A DNA stretch of 64,000 nucleotides from Lepisosteus oculatus. Its lineage: Eukaryota > Chordata > Actinopteri > Semionotiformes > Lepisosteidae. Below, piece by piece: positions 12,694 through 22,599 of this stretch; position 1 is the first letter of the stretch; each line of letters opens with the position of its first letter. Below the pieces are notes generated by a model. It worked only from the letters and a program-made list of their open reading frames with translations. It was not told the DNA's origin and ran no database searches. Position numbers and translations under genes: made by a program. The stretch is taken from assembly GCF_040954835.1 (NCBI RefSeq), contig NC_090697.1:26095001-26159000 (forward strand), in the 5' to 3' direction.

Positions 12694-12787
12694 GCACAAG
12701 ACAGTAATACTAAACAATTGTATTTTTATTACTGTAGCAATTACAATACATCACTATCTAACCATTAAACAATACTATGTTTAAATA

Positions 12788-12965
12788 CTTCAAGTTGGTA
12801 GCTGCGTCAGCATGTGTAGGCTGCAAAGGACCAAGTAATAGGTTTATTCCACGCTGAAAAGAGAAGAAAGAAAACACAACATTTCGGCTGTGGAGCATTC
12901 TTCAGCTTCTTCTTGACACCCAAAGAAGGCTCCACAGCCTGAAACATTGTGTTCCTTTGTTTAAA
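12788..12965 (-). mobile_element. Penelope-like 3' tail with a palindromic 5' side
   Basis: Positions 12792-12905 match the tail family. They are followed by an inverted partial copy (GAAGGCTCCACAGCCTGAAACATTGTG), so the CGGCTGTGGAGC segment occurs twice as a fold-back. Confidence 0.65.
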
Positions 12966-12969
12966 TACA

Positions 12970-15900
12970 TTTGTTTCCACAATACATTGTGGAAAAAATA
13001 TTTTGCACATTGGACTTACACACATCTAAGATAAAGAAACCATATGAACAGCAAACTCCTTAGAACCCAAAGCAATAGTCCCAAAAAAGAAAAGAAAATC
13101 CAGCTGCACCACTCTTACAAATAAGCTCCATCTAGTATCCTGGGAAGCCTTCTTCTGCCACACCTAAGCCGGGCCTCTGTGTAGTCCTTCAGTTTCAACA
13201 GTCCCAAACAATATGTTCCATTATGCTTCCCCCTACCCTGTCCCTCAGCAACAAATACAGGATAAGGGGAAAAAGCTCTGGTGCCTTCCTCTGCTGCTCT
13301 GTGTTGATTGCCCTTTGGTCTCTGAGTTCTTTCACGTGTCCTGTGGTGCAAATCCTCCTCCTGTCACCTCCTAGCTGAGGCCTGTATAGCCCATTTCTGG
13401 GTAGAGCTAAGGACTGCAAATAGCAGGTGAAATGGTTGAAGGTTCTGGTGTTGGGGTTGGAGGGTTAGGCAAACCCAGTGAATGGGGGCTGATTAACTAA
13501 CTGACTGTACGCAGTTGACCAAGTGTAAAAATACATAATCCCCTACTCCATTGTCCTGGAGCTTCCACTCTGTCTCAGATCCAATTAAAGTTGTTCTACA
13601 ATCAAAGGTATTTTTACTGAATTATGTGGTAATTATAGGGTTTCTAGGTTGTTTAATCTTTGTTGTTTGCCAGCTGCCCTACAGTTTGCATCAAGAGGGC
13701 TTGGAAACCTTGTTTAGCAGAGAAAGCAAGCAGACAGAAAAAAAGAAAAGGAACATACCAATCTGACAAAAATACGGGCCATTATACCAAACTTAAAGTC
13801 CATATAGCCCCCAAGCTACTGCTCTACGCAAACTTTTGTCACTCTGTGAAAACTGTTCTTATGTTAAGTCCATTCTGAAAGTCAATAAACAAAATTACAC
13901 ACAAACAGAAGGAAAATTCCATGAAAATTAGATTGTAGTATTTTTTATGCACACTGTGTTAAAATAACATCTTCGTATCTGTAACCTCAGTGCGCCATTG
14001 AATGTACAGAATTTGTGAAAAAAAAACTTGCAATAGCAAAGGGACTTCAAATAAAAAAGTTAAAAAAGATATGTAAAGAATGTTTTATTCAAAATTAAAG
14101 ATCTGAGGAAATTTGCATTTCTACTTTTTAATTGCTTTCTAGCATTATTTTTCTGTGTTTATTTCACAATATGCTGTATAGAGTGTTTTTTGTTTCATTT
14201 ATAAAACCATTTATAGACTTTATCCTTGAAAGCAGAGAGATAAATCACACTCAGAATTGTCCCTGGTAGCACATCGCCTGACCAAGATAATGATTATGAT
14301 TATGCTGAAAAAGAGAGAAGTGAAGGACATTGAGGGTGACTGCAGAGTCAGCAGTCCATTTAAATCAATCTGAAAAAAAGTCTCATCTGCTTTTACTGAC
14401 TCATCTTAGCCTACCTGAAATAGTTCAATTATACAGGGATTGTGAGGTTCTTTTGTTGGCCAGAGATTGTATCGCTGATGGTGTCAAGGATGTAAGACTA
14501 GAACTATGTAGATTTTCTAAATAAATTCTTAAGAGGATTTTGAAACTTGTGCTTTATTACAGGTACTCAATTACTGTAGAAGACTGAACAACAGCATTCC
14601 AATAAACCACAGACTCTGCTATGGTTTTCTTCCTTTATGGCAGCCTCTCATTATGTGGTTTTGCCGAATAAATGAAGTAAAAGACACTTTCAAAGTACAA
14701 GAGACAATGAACTGTCCGTAAAATTCAGTATAAAAAATGCAAAGGAAGCAGCCACACTGTCTTTTGTGCAACTTTCTATGTTTTGTGAAGTCACCCATCA
14801 CTTTTGTTTTTTACATGAACACAAAACAGTTTTTATTACAAATGATGCCTCCGCGGTGACAATGACACAATGCCCAGCCAGTTTTAGCACTCATCTTACA
14901 GTATCTATAAATTAGGATTTGAATCATGGATAAGGAGGTTACCAGTCTAAACCATTAGCATTCTCAGTTAGCTTTTTTTTTATTCAGACTACTAATAATA
15001 TTTGTATAGTTTCATGAATGTACAGTAATAAAGATCCATACTTTCAGTCATATTTAATGGCATTAGCGTCAGAAGAAAGTGATTTCTTTTTCCAATAAGA
15101 ATTCGAGACTTTTAAAAAAAAATCAAGATGGGATGAGATGAGAAAAATGTTAAAAGCATTTTTCTTACTAAAATGTAATTGAAGAAAGATTTCTAATCAC
15201 CTAAGATTATAGGTCATTTGACCTAGAAGAAAAAACAGCAGTGCTAAAACTGATCACTGTGGCAATCCCCCTGAGTACCTGAATGATGTTGCTTCCGTTT
15301 CTTGATACAAAAGAAGAACAACCTGTTGTGCGGCTCAGTATTGAAGAAGTCTGTGGTTAAACTGACTGGAACTATGAGAGATGTGAGACAACTACAGTAG
15401 CTACTGCAAAGCTGGCATTTCTGGAGGTCAGGAAATATACTTTCCATGCTTATGATTAAATATTAAATATATATATATTCTCTCAAAATATGTCCTTTTT
15501 TCTTAAAACAACATTCATGGTACAATTTAGTCTGTTCTTCTGTCTATAAAAGCACAGACATGCCCTCTGCTTTTAGAACTAGGGAATGAGAGAACATGGT
15601 GTCTCTCTGCTTGCTCTCTGGTTGGCCACCTGTAATAAGCTTGTTTTAAAAATATGCTGAACTATGCTGAAACTTCTTGCATCCCCACATACTCATTTGA
15701 ACAATAATAACCTTTAAAGATATTTTTGCTTGATGGTGAAACAGGATCTTCCATTTCAAAACACACATATAAAACAAATGCAAGTTAGCTCTGAGTATTG
15801 ATTCCTTAACTTGGCAAGCAGTATATGTGAGCCTAATTGGTCTCTAATTACCAGTGTCAGATTCCTCTTCCTGAGCAATTACAAATGTCATTTGCTCGCT

Positions 15901-16378
15901 CCCTGACGCAACCTTTACATTTTAATAAGCAATACCAAAATGTTTTTTTTCTCAATCAAAATGACATGACTATTTAACCCCACATAAAGTTATTTTCCCA
16001 GTCATACTGGGAAAATATACCATCAATCTCAAGATGTATATATTAGTTTAAAGACACCTAGTCTCTAAACTATTTCAGAATAGCCTGAATGTGAAGATGT
16101 ACAGTGGCTTTAAAATTATTCACACAGTTCTTAAAATTTGGTACTTTAAAGCTTGGATTCAATAAATATTTATTAAATACACAACCAACTCCACAAATTA
16201 AATTCAGATAACATTTACTATAAGAAGTTACACAATTCGTTAAGTAGCCTCTAAGTAGCCAGTTTTAACCGGCCCTTGAGGTAAAAAATAAATTAGTCAA
16301 TATTCGCCATATTCCACTTTGTTTGGTGCCATTTTTTCTTACATTTAATTATTCGTGCCATTAGATGGCGCACGAACG
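12970..16378. other. Intergenic, nothing firmly recognised
   Basis: Positions 13090-13560 are somewhat GC-richer, with overlapping minus-strand frames that resemble no known domain. The rest is AT-rich unique sequence. A word at 16098 resembles a Tc1-type end but has no partner. Confidence 0.55.
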
Positions 16379-16386
16379 TTTTACCG

Positions 16387-17816
16387 CAGTGGTTCTCAAA
16401 CTGTGGTACGCGTACCGGCATGGGTACGCGGAGTGCCGCCAGGTGGTACGCCAAATGACCCTGGAACTGTGTAGTGTGCGCTGTAAAATCTGGACGGGTT
16501 TTCATATTTTGGATTTTAATACGTGTCGAATACGCAGCCTACGTACTACGATACAGTGCGTGATAATACTTCTGTGGACACAAGAGATACTCTGTAATTC
16601 TATACCACTCTATAGGAATGCGTGCTACGGACGCAAGTGACCAATTGTATTTAAAAAAAGCTACAGTACTGTATCTCCAGCAAATAGGTAGGAAGGAGAA
16701 TGTGCGTGATTTAGGAATAATGCCAATGTTGTAAACACAGGAATGCATAGAAATACGTGCTACGAACGCTGGTAATCTTGTGAGCACAGGAAAGCGTGAT
16801 AGATAACAGAAAAATATTTAAGAACTGTTCTAAGTTAATTTGAGAAAAATACACAGAGCGTCTCTGTGTTTCGCTCCCATGCGCATGAAATAAAAACTTT
16901 AAATAAATACAGAAATAAAAATGGAAATGCGGAAAAATGCAAGCTTGCGGATTGCTAAAGCAGGTAAGCCACACTATTTTTGAAGAACCTTATTTGCTGT
17001 TGGCAAAAGAGCTGACACGTATTATGTGTGGGGAAAAAGCTGCTAAACAGCTCAACCTGCTGCCCCCCCCCGAAAGACACAGTCATTCATAGAATTATTG
17101 AAATGAAGGATTGTATCAAAAGTACACTGATAGAGAGCATTAAGATGAGCAGATGTTTTTCACTGCAATTAGATGAGTCTGTAGTCGATTTAGCCAATTT
17201 GCTCGTTTACGTAAGATACGAGTTTGAGGGTACGTCCCATGAGGACGTTATGTTCTGTAAACTGCTACCAACAGGAACTACAGGGGAGCACATATTTCAG
17301 CTTCTGATTGAATTTATTGAAGAGAATGGCATAGACTGTATAAAATGTGTCGGAGTTTGCACAGACAGTGCTAGAGCAATGACAAGCTGACATAACGGTG
17401 TAGTTGCACAAATTAGAGAGGTTGCTCCAGAAATTAATGGATGCATTGCAACATCCACCGCGAGACCTTTGTCGTCAAGAAAATGCCTGATGATTTAAAA
17501 TCTGTTACACTCTGTTGTGAATTGTATCAAGGCTCGAAAAATTAATTCACATCTGCTTTGCTCGACTAAACAGGCTCACCCCTCTCACTGAAATGGTGCT
17601 TTTTTATTAGTTGTTGTTACTGTTTTTTTCTGTAAAACACTTTTGGAAGCCACCTTTAAAGGCGCTATATCAAATGCGTGAGTGTGTGTGCACGCATGCT
17701 CATGTTGGTCATTGAGAATTTCTGGGGTTCCTATGAGATGATGACTTGTAGGTGGTACTTGGATGCTTTGGTTGGATAAGGGGTGGTACTTGGTCCAAAA
17801 AGTTTGAGAACCACTA
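16387..17816 (+). mobile_element. hAT transposon relic 1 (Charlie/ZBED5-like)
   Basis: The 1,430-bp element has 16-bp terminal inverted repeats: CAGTGGTTCTCAAACT at the left and AGTTTGAGAACCACTA at the right, differing only at the outermost base. It is flanked by a perfect 8-bp target duplication TTTTACCG (16379-16386 and 17817-17824), as expected for hAT. The interior has a decayed transposase (17028-17390 and neighbouring frames). It is internally deleted and cannot be autonomous. Confidence 0.88.
16940..17560 (+). pseudogene. hAT transposase fragment, RNase-H-like core
   Basis: The longest open piece (17028-17390) contains FSLQLDESVVDLANLLVYVRY, with the first catalytic Asp, and CVGVCTDSARAMTS, with the second. 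This is the arrangement of ZBED5/FAM200/GTF2IRD2-type domesticated hAT proteins. Upstream, in broken frames, is a piece like IAKAGKPHT. After 17390 the frame is interrupted by a stop, and homology continues as GVVAQIREVAPEI. The gene is dead through multiple frameshifts. Confidence 0.8.
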
Positions 17817-17824
17817 TTTTACCG

Positions 17825-19093
17825 TAGTGATTCCAAACTGGGCATCGCGCCACCTAGAGGAGGCTCCATTGTCGGTCAGGAGCGTTTTGGGTATCGCCAG
17901 ATAAATTTTATTACGAGCAAAACCCGCTGTTCATGCACACAGAATATACGAGTCGCGCGCTACCTAGCTAGATTGTGTCACACCAGTTGACCGCAGCTTC
18001 TGTGTTTCATGTTTCTATGAGTGGTCATTTTGTGAGATTTTTGTTACACGATCGCAATTGAGAGGTTTTTAAATATGAGTAAAAAACGTGAAAGACATGG
18101 AGCCTAGTTCTAAAGAAATGCTCATCTAAACGCAAATACAGAAAGTATGACGACAGTTTCTTGAATTTCGGTTTCACGTGCACAATGTGGACACTGAAGA
18201 ATGTCCTCAGTGTGTTGTCTGCCTTAAAGTGTTGGCTGCTTAGAGCATGCTCGCTCCCCAATAAAATTGAAACGTCATTTGGTAACTGTTCAAACTGTAC
18301 TGTAACTGTTTAAAGTGTACTTTAATAAGTAACACTTGTGAGTATTTTTTCGCGCAAGTTAAATGAATGTACAGAAAGCTGCTTTTTCTAACCAAACTAC
18401 AGTCTCCAGCTAAGTTTACAGAAAGCTGCTTTTTCTAACCAAACTACAGTCCCCAGCTAAGTTATTTTTTCATCATACAAAGTACCATACCAAGTAGCAC
18501 AATTAAAAAAACCTCATACTATTGGAGTACTGTACCAAGGAATAAGCTCTGAATTCTGCTTCCCTTTGCAATATCCTGCCTTTGTGAAGCTGGGTTTTCA
18601 GCACTTGTGGTTATCAAATCGAAGTTCAGATCAAGAGTCAATATTGAGAAGGAGATGCACGTTGCCATTTCAAAAATACAACCCAGTATTAAACAAGCCC
18701 ACCTACCCATTAAGAGGCACAAACAAGAAAATTTTGTAATTTTCCCCCTTTTTATAAAACATTGATGTTAGATTTTTACATTTTTAGTCATTTTATTTGC
18801 ATTTCACAAAGATCTTGACTATTTTCAATTTTTTTCAAATTCAAATAATTTCAATAAAATGTGTTGTCGAGTATTTTTGCTTTTTTGATCAAGTCTATTG
18901 ATTTTGAAAATGATTAAAAATACTAAAAATTGGATCAACTTTGTTTTTATTTTAACCCATGATTTCCTTTTCACATCTATAATCTTTTGTAAAATATCGC
19001 ACTGCCATAAAACTTATTCTTGACTCAGGGAAAGCATGAGTAAAATTTGACAGGTCAAGGGAGGCATGGACCCAAAAAGTTTGGGAACCCCTG
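17825..19093 (+). mobile_element. hAT transposon relic 2, abutting relic 1
   Basis: The 1,269-bp element has ends TAGTGATTCCAAACT and AGTTTGGGAACCCCTG, a diverged hAT inverted repeat. The flanking octamers are TTTTACCG (17817-17824, shared with relic 1) and CTTTACCA (19094-19101), identical at 6 of 8 positions. The interior retains BED-finger-like pieces near 18120-18260 (RKYDDSFLNFGFTC, QCVVCLKVL) in broken frames. A C-terminal dimerisation piece remains near 18570-18740 (GFSALVVIKSKFRSRVNIE). The middle of the transposase is missing. Confidence 0.75.
18371..18464 (+). repeat. 47-bp tandem duplication inside hAT relic 2
   Basis: Two copies of ACAGAAAGCTGCTTTTTC...CCAGCTAAGTT sit head to tail with one visible difference (TCTCC/TCCCC). 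The near-identity suggests a duplication more recent than the decay of the host element. Confidence 0.85.
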
Positions 19094-19101
19094 CTTTACC
19101 A

Positions 19102-19825
19102 GTTTGACTCACCAATCAGAGTGGGTCCATCTTACTGTGAGGGAACCTGCGCCAAAATGAGTGGATTGAAGAAGCAGAAAGTTGACAGTGAATGCAGAGT
19201 TCAACAAAGAATGGACCGCAAAATACTTTTTCACAAAGGCTATATGTTTAATTTGTAAGGAAAGTGTCATGCTGTTCAAAGAATACAACCTCAGTTGGCA
19301 TTTGTCTACCAAACATGCTAACTTTGCTTGCAGTCTGGCATGCGAGGAGCAGGCTAATAGAGCTTCCAAACTAGACGCTAGTTTACAGGCTCAACAAAAT
19401 GTATTTCTATGCTCTTCTACTATCCAGAGGCCAGCACAAAGGCAAGCTACCTGCCTGCATATAAAATTGCTAAAAAAAGCAAGCCGCTCTCTGAAGGGGA
19501 GCTTTTGAAGGAATGTATGATTGTAATTGTACTGTAGATACAGTATTTTTTTAGTCCAGAGAGCAAGAACAAATTTGAGAAAATAAGTTTATCGCGCAGA
19601 ACAGTTACCCGTCGGGTCGAGGTAATCAGTGAAGACTTGGCTTGTGAGTTGAACGTCAAGTTTTATTCAATTTTTATTTTTTTATACTTAATTCTTGTTA
19701 ACCTTGAACTAATAAGCCTTTGTTGGATTCTAAACTTATATACGGCATAGGCTAGCTGAAGTGGCCCACTATATAGTTTCAAACTTGTATGTGGCCCCTG
19801 GGACAAAAACGTTTGCCCACCCCTG
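19102..19825 (+). mobile_element. hAT transposon relic 3 (GTF2IRD2/Charlie-like), right half
   Basis: From the ATG at 19157 it encodes MSGLKKQKVDSE, then after a 1-nt frameshift FNKEWTAKYFF. Next comes a BED-type zinc finger CLIC...HLSTKH and, further on, PESKNKFEKISLSRRTVTRRVE, all characteristic of hAT-Charlie/GTF2IRD2 transposases. The right terminus ends GTTTGCCCACCCCTG at 19825. No left terminus was found. Relics 1 and 2 may sit inside this element's 5' part, or that end has been lost. Confidence 0.75.
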
Positions 19826-19919
19826 CTCTGCTGTCTTTGTGCACATGATTTCTGAATAAATACACCTGTCTCTGTAAGATCTTTCAATCAGGCAGTGAGT
19901 TTCAAGCAAAAATGCAACC

Positions 19920-20666
19920 ATGAAGACCACAGGGCTTTCACAGATCAGTGATGAAGTAGTAGAAAAACATAGATCAGAACAAGGGTATAAAATATTTAAA
20001 AGGTCAATAATATCTCTTTGAACATGGTTGTGTTGATCAAGGAAGGAGCGGGTGAGGGACACCACTGTGAGGCCAACTTTGACTTTACAGAGTTTGAATG
20101 AGTTAGAGAGCCCAGTGGCTGATATGGGAGAAACTCTGCATAGAGTAGGTGAGCAATATTCCTGTCGCTCCATAAAGGGGGCTTGTATGGAACTGAAAAT
20201 AAAACAGACCAAATCCTCCGCTGGGTTTTCAACAAAGCACCTAAGTGATACTGCAAACATGTGGCAAAATGTTTATTGTCAGACAAGACAAAATTGGAAC
20301 TTTGTGGTCTAACTTCAAAGGGAAATATGCTTCAGATCTAAAACGTGACAAAAATTCACATTTCAGCAGGACGATAATCCAAAAAAGCACCAGGCCACAG
20401 CTACACTGCAGTGGTTTACTGGATGTCCTTGAGTAGTCCAGTCAAAGTTCTGATGTACTGTAAATTCCTTTGAGAATTTGTGAATAGACCTGGAAAATGC
20501 TGTTGATAAGTGACCCCCAAGCAATTTAAAACAGCTTGAGCAAAACTTACAAGAAGAATAGAGAAAAACTGCACCAAGCTAGTGTGCAATGCTGGTACAG
20601 TAGATACCCAAAATGACTTGCCAAATTACTGTAATTACTGCCAAAGGTGTTTCTACCAAACACTGA
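19920..20666 (+). pseudogene. Decayed Tc1-like transposase
   Basis: The remnant opens ATGAAGACCAC (compare MKTK of the intact copy) and ends at ATTACTGCCAAAGG..CTACCAAACACTGA, the same C-terminus as the intact element (AAKGGSTKY). Recognisable pieces in order are MWQNV, the second catalytic Asp in FQQDDNPKK, and the last acidic block around CCTTTGAGAATTTGTG. It is about 270 nt shorter than an intact gene and has several stops and frameshifts. It is non-functional and much older than the copy at 38.9 kb. Confidence 0.75.
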
Positions 20667-21579
20667 GTTTATAGTAATCCTGCTCAGTATGAGAGGAACT
20701 GCAGGTTCAGACACTGAATGCCTTTGCTTGGCTCAGGAACCAATGGTGCAAAACTACCATCTGTGGGATAATGCCTCTAAGTCAAAATCCCCACAAAAAA
20801 AGTATATTCCAGAATATTTCAGTTTTTCATTTTTAGTTTTTATAGATTCGTTGTTTCTTTTTCATTTTTTAAATATTTTTTACAAAATAAATGTTATAGT
20901 TCTTTTAGACATCTTTTTTTATATTTTAATATTTCTTTCTTCTGTTCTTTTTCTATTCCAATACTTAAAATAGCTTTTGGGTGGATTATTCTCAACCTGT
21001 TTTGTGATGTCTCTTCCGACATCCCTCTCGGTGTTACTGATATGTTGAACTGGGTGATGACTTCTTCTAGCAATTCTACATATAGTGGGCTTTCATTTTT
21101 TTCTTGTAATTCCTTCAGCATTACCCTCTTTTTCCTGCCATTCTTCACGGATGATCTATTAAACTGCTGAGGCCATTTTTGGCCCTAGAATTCCTTACCT
21201 TATTAGAACATAGGAAAGAGTAAAAGAGTGTGCTGTTGTTATTGCTGTGTTTGCTGCTTTGGCAAGGCATTTGTGAGAAGATGTGAGTTTATTCCTTTTG
21301 AAGGCACAAAGAATGCACAATTTTTTCCAATTTTTAAGATTGAGAGAAAAACAAGAGACTGAGGTGTTAATTTCCAGATGTACTATAGCATACGCAAATC
21401 ACTGCAGGGCACTTCTTTAAAATCAACACAGAAACATGAATCAGAGGGCATAAGTGGGGACTGTTTGAAAATGCAGTTAAAACTAAGAAGAAAATGAGGC
21501 ACATTTCTTACCGAGAGAGATGTTGGAGTATGCAATAAGATAACTAGCCATGTTTTTTAAACTGATAGCCTAGTTTGTT

Positions 21580-21690
21580 TCAAGAAACAGCAGGATGAGA
21601 TCCAATGATAAATTAGATACTAATTACCAAATGGGCTGGGCTGTATAGACTGAATGGCTTTCTCTCTCATTTGTAACCTTTCTTGCATTT
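21580..21690 (+). mobile_element. Interspersed repeat A, 3' end copy
   Basis: Contains CAAGAAACAGCAGGATGAGATCC, CTAATTACCAAATGGGCTGG and GAATGGCTTTCTCTCTCATTTGTAACC. It matches the 12.2-kb copy and the reverse of the 34.1-kb copy. Confidence 0.65.
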
Positions 21691-21752
21691 TTTTTTTATT
21701 GGCTGCTCCTTTTTAAATTGTAGATACCACACTTTGAAGCTGGCAATATATA

Positions 21753-22553
21753 CTGATGGAAAAAAGAAATGCAACACCTCCTCCTCCACACTCTGGCCCT
21801 CCCGTCTGTGTGGAGCAGGCTGAAGAGTGACTCATCCATGAAGAGGACCTGATGCCACTACTGATGAGTCCATCGCAGCCTCTTTCTGGCCCAAGTCAGT
21901 CAGGTGTGACGTCTAGGAGGTATGAGCAGAGGACCTCTGATAGGTCGCCTTGCTCTAAGGCCAGTAGCATGGAGCCTCACTGTCCTGTCACTGATGTGGG
22001 CATTGTGTCTGCTGGCAGTTTAAGCAGCAGTATGGGTGGCAGATCTGAAACAGACTCTCAGATGGACCAGTCTGATGTGTCAGTCCTGCTTTGGTTTGGT
22101 TACTCGAGGGCTACCGAATCTTGGATGGTCATCTGTCCTGCCGGTCTGCTGAAACCTTCTCTGCAGTCGGGACACAGTGGAGCAGCTTACTCCATACTGT
22201 CTGGCAATGCTGGCACATGACATGCCTGCCTGCAGCATGCCAATGGCCCTCTCCCTTGCTTCTGGTGACATTCGAGGCATAATGGAATGCAAAGAAAACT
22301 AAGTGTGGTCTTTTTCTTGCAGTGACCTAAGCTTTGAATTAAGGCCTTTTTAAAGGTGACCTGATCAGGCATTTTTCCACCTGGACCTTGTTGGTAAAAG
22401 CGCACCTAATGAGCTTTCGTGTGAATGGCAAGTTGCAATGCCTCACTGCACAAGCTGTATTGCTGGTCAGAGGACTTTTTGTGAAAGTACAGTACATTAG
22501 CTATAACTATAGTATTCTCTTTCCAGAAAGTGTTGTGTTTCTTTTTCCATGAG
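21753..22553 (-). mobile_element. Non-autonomous Tc1-like element, 801 bp
   Basis: The termini are imperfect inverted repeats: CTGATGGAAAAAAGAAATGC at the left and CTCATGGAAAAAGAAACAC (reverse strand) at the right. TA flanks both ends (21751-21752 and 22554-22555). On the minus strand 22292-22080 encodes a Tc1 helix-turn-helix (MSPEARERAIGMLQAG, SIARQYGVSCSTVSRLQRRF). About 21845-21780 encodes the first catalytic block (LFMDESLFSL, ARVWRRR). The second Asp and the Glu region are missing, so the C-terminal half has been deleted. It belongs to a different Tc1 subfamily from the intact copy and could only be moved in trans. Confidence 0.82.
22080..22292 (-). pseudogene. N-terminal transposase fragment of the 801-bp Tc1-like element
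   Basis: Seventy residues remain, with a helix-turn-helix (ASIARQYGVS..TVSRLQRRFQQTG) followed by a truncated linker. It is the surviving DNA-binding part of a broken gene. Alone it could at most bind ends. Confidence 0.7.
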
Positions 22554-22599
22554 TATATATATATTTATACAGTATATACAATGAACATCAACATTTATG

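Noticed and set aside
16098..16135. CAGTGGCTTTAAAATTATTCAC as a Tc1-type end
   Set aside because: It resembles a Tc1 terminus, but no opposite end, TA pair or transposase remnant was found nearby.
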